Positions 49,434 to 57,111 of a stretch of 64,000 nt of DNA are shown here, piece by piece (the first letter of the stretch is position 1; the number at the start of each line of letters is the position of its first letter). A program made the position numbers and the translations under genes. The notes below the pieces were generated by a model. The model ran no database searches, was not told the DNA's origin, and saw only the letters and a list, made by a program, of their open reading frames with translations. This stretch comes from Paraburkholderia haematera (lineage in GTDB: Bacteria; Pseudomonadota; Gammaproteobacteria; Burkholderiales; Burkholderiaceae): assembly GCF_905220975.1 (NCBI RefSeq), contig NZ_CAJNBK010000011.1, positions 1 to 64,000 on the forward strand, written 5' to 3'.

Positions 49434-50093
49434 CTAGCCGAGATGAATTTGCTGGGCGTCGATCTTCGACAGACGTTCGGCAGTCAGCAGTGCATGCTTG
49501 CCATGCAGCCGGACGCTCTCGTCGGCGGCGTAGTCGATATGCGCCGCGCGCAGATGGTCGACGGCCTCGATCGTGCGAAAGCTCGTCTTGCTGATCTGCA
49601 CGACGCGGTCGAATACGGATTCGAGGGTCTTGCCGATCAGGCGCAGCGCGCCGAATCGTCCTTGCAGTTCGCCGCCGTGGAACGACGCTGTGTCGGCGGT
49701 GAGTTCCGCTTCGTTGGCCGCCAGTTCGAGCCGGCTGCCGTGCAATTGCAGTTCGCGTTCGCCATGCAGATGAATGTGCTGCGCGGCCCGAAGCCGGACG
49801 CTGCAGGTCGATTCCAGCAGCAGGTCGCCGTCGATGCGAATGCGTGCGCCGCCTGTGGCAGACCGTTCGAAGATCGCCAGCACGTACGCGTGTTCGGGAT
49901 CGGCATGGCTGACCAGCACACGATCGCCCGGCTCCGGCGCGACCAGGCAACTGAAGGCGCGGCGGCATGGCCGCCTGGCGCCGCCGTACTCCACCAGCAA
50001 GCTGTCCTCCTCGAGGATCGCAAGCACGGTGCCGAGGGTTTCGCCGGCCGCTGTGGGTGAGGGTCTTCTCAATTCGGCTACGGTCGAATTCAT
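49434..50093 (-). CDS. DUF3540 protein, T6SS accessory
   Basis: 219-residue DUF3540 protein. An N-terminal OB-like region (GTVLAILEEDSLLVEYGG, then EPGDRVLVSHADPEHAYVLA) is followed by a regular beta-repeat region (DLLLESTCSVRLRAAQHIHLHG, then RLELAANEAELTAD) recalling the VgrG needle or DUF2345. Probably a spike-associated adaptor; no function is proven. ATG 50093 has a ggag site, while an ATG at 50111 lacks one. It lies between a pentapeptide protein and the PAAR-like gene. Confidence 0.8.
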   Translation of the reverse strand: MNSTVAELRRPSPTAAGETLGTVLAILEEDSLLVEYGGARRPCRRAFSCLVAPEPGDRVLVSHADPEHAYVLAIFERSATGGARIRIDGDLLLESTCSVRLRAAQHIHLHGERELQLHGSRLELAANEAELTADTASFHGGELQGRFGALRLIGKTLESVFDRVVQISKTSFRTIEAVDHLRAAHIDYAADESVRLHGKHALLTAERLSKIDAQQIHLG

Positions 50094-50119
50094 GGCGACT
50101 CCGTGGTTCATGTGTGCAG

Positions 50120-51202
50120 TCAGTGGGTATCCCGTTGTGCGGACCAGGCTTCAGCCGCGCGTAATGCCGTGTCGTTGCCGATCACGCCGGCGCGCCCTTG
50201 CCAGGCTGCGTCACCGGCGCCGCGGCGGGCGTCGGCGTCGGCATGGCAAATCCGGGTTCGCTCGAACCGCGCCTCGTGGAAGTCCGCGCCGGCGAGTTCG
50301 GCATACGACAGATCGGCGCCTTCGAGGCGCGCTCGAATGAAACGTGATTGGCGAGCGTCGGCGCGCTGGAACATGGCGCCGGATAGATTCGCCGCGGTGA
50401 AATCCGTCTCCCGGACCCGCGCTTCGACCCAGATGCTGTCAGGAAAGCGGCCGCCACGGCACTGCGCGCCGCTGACATTCGCGCCGAAAAAGTTGGCGAG
50501 CGGCGCGTCGACATCGTCCAGCACAGCGGCTTCGAGCGTGGCGCCCTGGAAGTTGCATTGCGCCAGCTTCGCAGACGTGAAGTCGACGTGGCGCAGATCG
50601 GTGTCGATGAACTGGCAACGGTTCAGTGTGTGCCCGCGAAGCGCTTGCCGCGCCAGATTCGATTCGGTGAATACCGTGCTGTCAAACTGTGTCCGCGCGA
50701 AACTCACCTCGCGCAAATCCAGTCGATAGAAAAGGCTTTTGCGGATGCCCGCCGCCGAGAAATCGGCGCCGGGCATGGGCGTCTCGTCGAAGACACCGAA
50801 CTCGATATCCGCGGCATCGAACCGGCAGCCGCTCAGATCGCATTTCAGAAAAGCGAGCCGTGCCGCCCGTATGGCTGAAAAGCGCGTACCGCCGGCGCGC
50901 GTCTGGAGCATTCGGCAATCGTCGAGCGTGCTGTCGAGGAAGCTTGCATGATGCAGTTCGCACGTCAGGAAGGCGCTTTTCGACAGGTCCGCACCCGCCA
51001 GATCGACGTCGATGAACGTGCACGCGTCGAACACGCATTCGCCAAGCGTTGCCTGCGCGAGCCGTGTGCCGTTGAAGGTGACGTTTGCAAAGATTGCGCC
51101 TGAAAGATCGCATTGCTCCAGCGCGAGCGGCCCGAGCGACTGCTTCTCGATGATTTCGCCATGGTGGATCATTTGCTGAAGTTGTTCGCGCGTGAGACTC
51201 AT
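50120..51202 (-). CDS. pentapeptide-repeat protein in T6SS cluster
   Basis: 360-residue protein made almost entirely of pentapeptide repeats of the A(D/N)LXX kind (for example ADLSK, ADFSA, ANLSG, ADLSY), from about residue 25 to 325, predicted to form a right-handed quadrilateral beta-helix. No signal peptide or catalytic motif. It starts by ATGA overlap with the preceding DUF2169-pentapeptide gene and has the same repeat style, suggesting duplication. Probable adaptor, scaffold or cargo of the T6SS spike; function not known. Confidence 0.82.
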   Translation of the reverse strand: MSLTREQLQQMIHHGEIIEKQSLGPLALEQCDLSGAIFANVTFNGTRLAQATLGECVFDACTFIDVDLAGADLSKSAFLTCELHHASFLDSTLDDCRMLQTRAGGTRFSAIRAARLAFLKCDLSGCRFDAADIEFGVFDETPMPGADFSAAGIRKSLFYRLDLREVSFARTQFDSTVFTESNLARQALRGHTLNRCQFIDTDLRHVDFTSAKLAQCNFQGATLEAAVLDDVDAPLANFFGANVSGAQCRGGRFPDSIWVEARVRETDFTAANLSGAMFQRADARQSRFIRARLEGADLSYAELAGADFHEARFERTRICHADADARRGAGDAAWQGRAGVIGNDTALRAAEAWSAQRDTH

Positions 51203-53751
51203 GCCGACCTCGACAACGGACAAAGGACGGTTTGCTCGAGATACGCACCGTCAAGCTGGGTGCCGCGATCCATCGACGTTTCCGCGAGATTGGCGCGGAA
51301 CAGGTTGGCTTCGCGCAAGTTTGTGCCGCGAAGATTCGCACGCCTCAAATAGCCGCCGATCAGGTCGGCGCGCGCCAGATTGGCGGCGCTTAAATCGGTG
51401 CGCACCATGTAGCCGTTATCGAGCTTCACACCTTGCAGATTGGCGGCTTCCAGACACGCATCGGAAAAATCGCACTGGCTGATTCGGGCACCGCTGAAAT
51501 TGGCGCGCTGTGCGCTCACCTGACGCAAATTGACTTCCGTAAGCCGCGCTTGCGTAAAGTCCGCATCGGTTAGCACGCTGTCTTTCACGAAGCAGGCTTT
51601 GCGCAAACTGGCGCGATCGAAATGGACACCCTTGGCGTCGGTTTCGACGAATCCCAGCCCGACGATGTCAGCCTCCGTAAAGCTGGCTCGTTCGAGACGG
51701 CACTGTATGAAGGCCAGTTTGCGGATATGCGCCTGGTTGAAACTGACGTCGTGGAAAGTCTGCTCCATGAACACCAGATCGGCCAGCTTAGCTTCGTTGA
51801 AATCGACCGCGTCGAAGCGGCAATGTCTGAATTGAGCGCGGTGTATCGACGCTCGCGGCAAGCGGCAGCGCAGAAAATGCGTGTGCTCGAACAGACTGCG
51901 ATCGAGTGTGGCTTCGCTGAAGTCGGTGTCCTCACACTGTGCGAGCGACAGATTGGCCTGAGTCAACTGCGCGCGCGCGAAGCGTGCACGAAGCAGCGTC
52001 GCGCGTACCAGCACGGCGCTCGTCAGCGTGGCTTCGCTGAAATCGGCGCCGGTCAGGTTTGCGCTTTCCAGCAGCACGCCCGACAGTTGCGCGCCGCGCA
52101 GATTCATCCCGCTCAGATCCGCGCCGGTCAGGTCGAGGCCGGCCAGCGATTCGCCATTGGCATACATGGCCGCGACGCGCCGGCGTGCGGTATCCGCTGC
52201 CGCCGGATCGAGTCGCGGCGCAGCGTCCTGATAGTGAGCGGCGTGCAGGTACGCCTCGCGCAGTTTGTGGTCGGCGGCGCGCGCCATTTCGAGCAGCGCC
52301 GGCTGCTCGGTACGTGCGAGGCATGCGCTCGTGATAGAGGACGGCGGCGGTCCGCGTCGAGCCGGTGCCATTGAGAGCGACGCGGCATGCTTTGCTTCGA
52401 TCTGCTGGCGCATTGTTTCGAGGGTGGCGCGCTGTTCTTCCGCCTGCTGTTCCTGCTGCTGAACGAACTCCGCCAATTCGTCGAGCCGGGGTGGGCGCTT
52501 CGGCTCGGCCGCTGTGGCGATAGCATCGAGCGCGAGTTGGGCGGCCGGGCCGTGCGCCGACGCCGCGGCCTGTTCGGCTCGCAGTTGGGCGCGGCGCAGA
52601 AGATTGCGCTGCACGGCGCTCTGCGATGGCGCGTGGGTGGTTTCATCTTCCCCGCCGGCGTGCACGAGCATCGACACGGGCACGAGGTCTCGATCGCGCA
52701 ACGCGTGTAACGCGCCGCGTTTGCTATCCATGCGCAGGTCGAAAACGCGCCGGTAATCCATGGCGGACAGCGGCTGCTCGTTCAGTTCCGCTCCGATCAT
52801 CAAACAGGCGATGTCTTGCGCATCGAATTCTTCGACTTCGGCCGCGCCATGGAAAATCATCACGACTCGCTCCCGATGAGGGATGAACCATGCCGTGGTC
52901 AGACGCATCGGGACCTCGGCGAGTGCGTCTTCGCGTTGACGTTGCACGAAGCAGCGGGCGCGCAACGCTGGCAACCTGCCGGCGATTACGGCGCGCTCGG
53001 GGTGCATGTGCGTGATTTCATAGGCGGCGCCGTCGGGCAGGGCCGTATACGCCGATAACTGCTGATCCAGCGGCGCGACGTTGAAATAGCGATGGTCTAT
53101 CGTGCGGGGGAAGCCGGGGCAATCCGCTTCGCGCCATGGCTGGTCGAATTGGCCAAGGAGCGCGCTGCGTGGCGGCCAGTCCGGCGCGATCGGTGTAAAG
53201 CTGGCTGGCTCGATGCGCTGTTCGCGCCGGTGGATCAGATCTGCCGCATATTCGATATTGGGCAGTAGCCGCGGCGTCGCGCGATCGCCAGATGCGGTCG
53301 CGAATCCCCGTCCGCGCGGATTGTCCGCATAGCCTGCGCCACCGTAGGCGAGCGGCCAGTCGATCGGCAGGGACTCGAACGGTTCAGCGGCCGTGGCCTC
53401 GTCTCCCGCCCGGCTCATGCCGCCGGTCCAGTAGCGGTCGCCTGAGACCCGCAACTGCTTGTCGATGCCCGCGAAGCGGATGCCGACGTGGCACACATGG
53501 GAGCGTCCGCAGTACTTGCCGTAGGCATGCCCGGAGACGAGGAATTCGGCATGCGGCTTCGGCAATGCCGCATCCAGCGTGTAGCCTGACAGCGCGTCAC
53601 CGACCGTGTCCCATAGTTCCGTTTCGCCCACCAGTCGCGGTGTTTCGCCGAGCGTCGCCATCATCGGAATGGCGATGCCGAGATATTCGCGGCCATCCGA
53701 CCGGTAAGCGCGGGTCAGAATGCCGAGTGGCGTGGGTTTGATGATTTTCAA
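51199..53751 (-). CDS. DUF2169 and pentapeptide-repeat fusion protein
   Basis: 850-residue protein. Residues about 1-345 are a DUF2169 domain (start MKIIKPTPLG, VHGHAYGKYCGRSH-like region, GYADNPRGRGF). DUF2169 proteins act as adaptors or chaperones loading effectors onto VgrG in studied systems. Residues about 375-460 are a Gln/Glu/Ala-rich coiled-coil linker, and about 536-845 are pentapeptide repeats (LDLTGADLSGMNLRGAQLSG). The frame has only a TTG start at 53751 before the conserved N-terminus, 24 bp after vgrG, with no good ribosome site. Confidence 0.83.
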   Translation of the reverse strand: MKIIKPTPLGILTRAYRSDGREYLGIAIPMMATLGETPRLVGETELWDTVGDALSGYTLDAALPKPHAEFLVSGHAYGKYCGRSHVCHVGIRFAGIDKQLRVSGDRYWTGGMSRAGDEATAAEPFESLPIDWPLAYGGAGYADNPRGRGFATASGDRATPRLLPNIEYAADLIHRREQRIEPASFTPIAPDWPPRSALLGQFDQPWREADCPGFPRTIDHRYFNVAPLDQQLSAYTALPDGAAYEITHMHPERAVIAGRLPALRARCFVQRQREDALAEVPMRLTTAWFIPHRERVVMIFHGAAEVEEFDAQDIACLMIGAELNEQPLSAMDYRRVFDLRMDSKRGALHALRDRDLVPVSMLVHAGGEDETTHAPSQSAVQRNLLRRAQLRAEQAAASAHGPAAQLALDAIATAAEPKRPPRLDELAEFVQQQEQQAEEQRATLETMRQQIEAKHAASLSMAPARRGPPPSSITSACLARTEQPALLEMARAADHKLREAYLHAAHYQDAAPRLDPAAADTARRRVAAMYANGESLAGLDLTGADLSGMNLRGAQLSGVLLESANLTGADFSEATLTSAVLVRATLLRARFARAQLTQANLSLAQCEDTDFSEATLDRSLFEHTHFLRCRLPRASIHRAQFRHCRFDAVDFNEAKLADLVFMEQTFHDVSFNQAHIRKLAFIQCRLERASFTEADIVGLGFVETDAKGVHFDRASLRKACFVKDSVLTDADFTQARLTEVNLRQVSAQRANFSGARISQCDFSDACLEAANLQGVKLDNGYMVRTDLSAANLARADLIGGYLRRANLRGTNLREANLFRANLAETSMDRGTQLDGAYLEQTVLCPLSRSA

Positions 53752-53775
53752 TTGGATTCGCGCGCGTCGCCGCCC

Positions 53776-56004
53776 TCAGAACGTGACCGACAGGCCGACT
53801 GTGGTGTACGACACGCCCGTCGCCGCGACGCTCGAGCCGGTGCTGGTGACCGAGGAACCGGTCGTGTTGACCGAAGAACCGATCGCGTTGACAGTGCTGC
53901 CCGTGGCGGTCACGTTCGAGCCGGTCGCGGCGACATTCGAACCGGTCGCGTTCATCACCGATCCCGTGATGCCGAACGCTGTGCCAACCACGTTGACCTG
54001 GTTCAAAACCAACAATTCGCTTGTTCCAAGGACCGCGGAGGTGGAATTGCCGTTGACCACGTTGACCGAACTGCCGCCGACCGTGCTGTGCGTATTGCCG
54101 CCGACCGTGGTGCTGGTATTGCCGCTGACGGTGGTGCTGGTATTGCCGCTGACGGTGGTGCTGGTATTGCCGCTGACAGTGGTGCTCGTATTGCCGCTGA
54201 CCGTGCTGCTCGTATTGCCGCCGACGGTGGTGCTCGTATTGTTGGCAACTGAAGCATCCGAATTGCCGCCGACGCTCTGGGTCACGTCGTTGGCGACCTT
54301 CATGCTGTAGTTCCTGCCGACACTGCGCCTTTCGTCGTTGGCAATCCTCGCCTGATAGTCGTTGCCGACGTTGCGCGTCTCGTTGTTTGCGACCGACGTG
54401 TCGTAGTTGCGTCCGACGCTGCGCTTTGCGTCGTTGGCGATCGTGATCGCCTCATTGCGGCCGATGTCATGCGTCGCGTCGTTTTCGACCGAAACCTCGT
54501 AGTCGCGCTCGGCGTGCAGGCTCACCTGTTCGGCGCCTTGCCTGTCCTCGAAACGCAACATGTTGGCGTTGGCGCCGGTGCCGCCCGGTGTGCGCGTCAC
54601 GAGGCCGCTTTGCGTGGCGGCTTCCGGCAAACCGAACGGCGGCATCTGGTCGGCGTTGTAGATGCGTCCGGTGATGAGCGGGCGGTCAAGTTCGCCGTTG
54701 ATGAAATCGACCACTACTTCCTGGCCTATCCGTGGGACATGGATGCTGCCGAAGTTGGCGCCCGCCCAGGCCTCGGATACGCGTACCCAGCAGGAGCTGT
54801 TTTCGTCGCGCGTTCCGTAGCGGTCCCAACGGAATTGCAGTTTCACTCGACCATACCGGTCGGTCCATATCTCCTGGCCGGCCGGCCCCACCACAACAGC
54901 GGTTTGCGGACCGCTTGCTTTCGGCACCGGCGTGGCGCTTGGCGCGCGATAAGGCAGCGCCGCTGGCTGCGCAATGAAATCGAAGTCATAGCGAGCTTCG
55001 CTGCTGCCCGTGGCATAGCCGCCTTCCTGCAAACGATAGCCGACGCCGACGATCAGATAAGAACGGTTCTCCGCCTCTCGCGGGCAGTTGTTCAACGTGA
55101 ACAGATAGCCTGGCGCGATGGCGCGCAGACGAGTGTGCGCGCGAATGCGGGCGTGGGAAGCCTGCTCTTCTTCGAGCCGCACGCGCGCATAGTGTTCGCC
55201 CTGCTCGGCTTCGATATAGCGGCCTTGCCATTGGTATTTGCCGTAGCCGCCGTGCTCCGCGTTCAGCGGATTGACGCGCACCTGGGACAGATCGGCTTGC
55301 GGTTTCCTGAAGTCGTAGTCATTGACGGCATAGGCACCTGAGCGGAGTTCCGTCTCCGGATACCATTGGTCGACACCTTCTTCAGCCGGCAGGGCCAACC
55401 GGTCGGGCGGCAGGTAGGGCAGCGTCGCGTAGTTAGGCAGCGTGTCGTGAGCGCTCATGTCGTCGGCGAGCACCAAGACCTGCTGGTCCGCTTCGTGGCG
55501 AAAATAATAATAGATGCCTTCCTGCTCCATTAGCCTGCTGATGAACGCAAAGTCGCTCTCCTGGTATTGCACGCAGTAGTCCCATTCGCGGTAGCTCGCG
55601 AGCAAACGCTCGTCGACCGGGAAGCCGTATCTGGCCAGCACTTGCCGAAGAATGTCCACCACCGACAGATTCTGGAAGATGCGGCAGTCGACCGTCCTTG
55701 TCAGGTACCACAACCACGGCCGCAGCGTGACCGTATAGACATACGTGCGGGGCGTGTCAGTCTCGCGGCCGCGGAATGCGCATCGCGCGATGTGTCCGCC
55801 GAGATGGCGCACACCGCCGTCGGGCGTGACGATTTCCAGCGTCAGTGGCTTGCCGAGCAGACTGTTCATGTCGAGCGAGGCCGATTGACTGATCAGCTCC
55901 ACATTGAATTCGTACAGCGACGACAACGTTTCCTGGCCGTCCAGCGAACGGAACCTGAGCGCCTGCGGATCGAGCGGCGTGTGAGCGGTAATGATGTGGT
56001 TCAT
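53776..56004 (-). CDS. vgrG: T6SS spike protein VgrG with octad-to-heptad needle
   Basis: 742-residue TssI/VgrG trimeric spike. gp27-like domains (about 1-350), gp5 OB-fold (about 365-460, DRYGRVKLQFRWDR, WAGANFGSIHVPRIGQEVVVDF), then a needle. From residue 506 to 673 the sequence is 21 consecutive eight-residue repeats with Val or Ile at position one (VGRNYDTS, VSGNTSTT). From 674 to the end it becomes nine seven-residue repeats of GSxVxxT type. No DUF2345 or toxin domain is present. DNA of the central octads is a 24-bp tandem repeat. It precedes the DUF2169 gene, which probably works on it. Confidence 0.93.
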   Translation of the reverse strand: MNHIITAHTPLDPQALRFRSLDGQETLSSLYEFNVELISQSASLDMNSLLGKPLTLEIVTPDGGVRHLGGHIARCAFRGRETDTPRTYVYTVTLRPWLWYLTRTVDCRIFQNLSVVDILRQVLARYGFPVDERLLASYREWDYCVQYQESDFAFISRLMEQEGIYYYFRHEADQQVLVLADDMSAHDTLPNYATLPYLPPDRLALPAEEGVDQWYPETELRSGAYAVNDYDFRKPQADLSQVRVNPLNAEHGGYGKYQWQGRYIEAEQGEHYARVRLEEEQASHARIRAHTRLRAIAPGYLFTLNNCPREAENRSYLIVGVGYRLQEGGYATGSSEARYDFDFIAQPAALPYRAPSATPVPKASGPQTAVVVGPAGQEIWTDRYGRVKLQFRWDRYGTRDENSSCWVRVSEAWAGANFGSIHVPRIGQEVVVDFINGELDRPLITGRIYNADQMPPFGLPEAATQSGLVTRTPGGTGANANMLRFEDRQGAEQVSLHAERDYEVSVENDATHDIGRNEAITIANDAKRSVGRNYDTSVANNETRNVGNDYQARIANDERRSVGRNYSMKVANDVTQSVGGNSDASVANNTSTTVGGNTSSTVSGNTSTTVSGNTSTTVSGNTSTTVSGNTSTTVGGNTHSTVGGSSVNVVNGNSTSAVLGTSELLVLNQVNVVGTAFGITGSVMNATGSNVAATGSNVTATGSTVNAIGSSVNTTGSSVTSTGSSVAATGVSYTTVGLSVTF
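54066..54245 (-). repeat. 24-bp tandem repeat inside vgrG
   Basis: About seven 24-bp units encode the GNTSTTVS-like octads. Several neighbouring copies are identical or differ at one or two bases (ggtggtgctggtattgccgc on the plus strand). Such repeats can gain or lose units in frame by slippage, changing the needle length by one octad each time. Confidence 0.85.
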
Positions 56005-56058
56005 GACGGGCCTTGTTAGCGATGGGCGCGCGGCGCGAAGAAGCGGAACGGGTAGCGC

Positions 56059-57111
56059 TTAGCACGGGGCGGTTTGCCGCGGCGGATAGGCTTCGGGCGA
56101 ATAGACGAAGTCGTCGGCGTCGCGCACGCTCGCGCGCGCGCCGAGCCAGCTGCCCCAGCCCAGTTGCTGGCCGCGGCCCAGCGTGTTGCCGGCGACCTGG
56201 CCGGCGGCCATGACCAGCCGCGCGTCCCACCTCCATTCGAAGCCAAGGTAATGGCGCACCCACTGCACTAATTGCCATGCGCGGCGCGTGCCGGGCAACA
56301 GGTCCAGGTACTGCTCGCGCGCGAGCGGCCCGAGCCTCAACTCGAACTTCGACTGCACACCGCGCACGGCCATGCCGAGCATCGCGCCGCCGCCGAGCGT
56401 GCGCGTGGTGCGTCGTGCGCCCAGCCGGAGGCGCTGCTCCGGTTCGATCGTCATCCAGTGCGGAACAAGCTCGACGATCTCCACCGGCACGCCGAGATGC
56501 ATGCGCAGAATCTGCTGCAGGCCTTCCGGATTGCGCGTCTGTCGGACCAGATGTCCGGCCATGAAGTAGCGCGCATGCGCGGCAAGCTCGTCGCGCTGAA
56601 GTTGCGACGGCTGGCCGCAATGAATCAGGCTTGCGACATAAGCGTCGAAGCGTGCGCCTTGCCCGCGGTCAAGACTGACGGTCGGCTGAGCGTCGGCCCA
56701 CGCGCGGTAGAACAACAGAATCAACCGATGGTGGAACAGGTCGGCGAACGCCGTTAGCGCGGGATCGTCGTGATTGCGCGCGCGGTCGCGGGCATATTCG
56801 GTCAGATGCAACGGCAATGGACCGTTTGGACCGAACAGGCCGAAGCTATAAATCGACACGCGCGGCGGGGCGCTTTCAGGTCCTTCAGGTGCCGGGTTAG
56901 CCGAGGCCAAGGTCGCGGGGGCGAAGGCCAGCGAGGGCTCCTGACCGATCCGCAGTGGTTCGTCGCCCGGATGGATTGCGCGCCCCATGCGCACAGGCAT
57001 GCCGGCGCGGGCGTCGAGCCAGCGTAACAGCGTGTAGAGGTCGTAGGCGTGCGGCGCAGCGGCGACCTGCTGCCAGAAGCGTTGCAGCGATGGGATGGCA
57101 GAGGTGTTCAT
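56059..57111 (-). CDS. tssG: T6SS baseplate protein TssG
   Basis: 350-residue TssG (ImpH), part of the TssE-F-G baseplate wedge. Recognisable are FWQQVAAAPHAYDLYTLLRWL near the N-terminus, FGLFGPNGPLPLHLTEY, and a LGWGSWLG segment near the end. The ATG at 57111 overlaps the tssF stop by ATGA and is preferred; an ATG at 57144 would overlap tssF further and add 11 residues. Confidence 0.92.
   Translation of the reverse strand: MNTSAIPSLQRFWQQVAAAPHAYDLYTLLRWLDARAGMPVRMGRAIHPGDEPLRIGQEPSLAFAPATLASANPAPEGPESAPPRVSIYSFGLFGPNGPLPLHLTEYARDRARNHDDPALTAFADLFHHRLILLFYRAWADAQPTVSLDRGQGARFDAYVASLIHCGQPSQLQRDELAAHARYFMAGHLVRQTRNPEGLQQILRMHLGVPVEIVELVPHWMTIEPEQRLRLGARRTTRTLGGGAMLGMAVRGVQSKFELRLGPLAREQYLDLLPGTRRAWQLVQWVRHYLGFEWRWDARLVMAAGQVAGNTLGRGQQLGWGSWLGARASVRDADDFVYSPEAYPPRQTAPC

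Noticed and set aside
54066..54245. CRISPR-like regular repeats
   Set aside because: The repeats are contiguous 24-bp coding units without spacers, inside vgrG.
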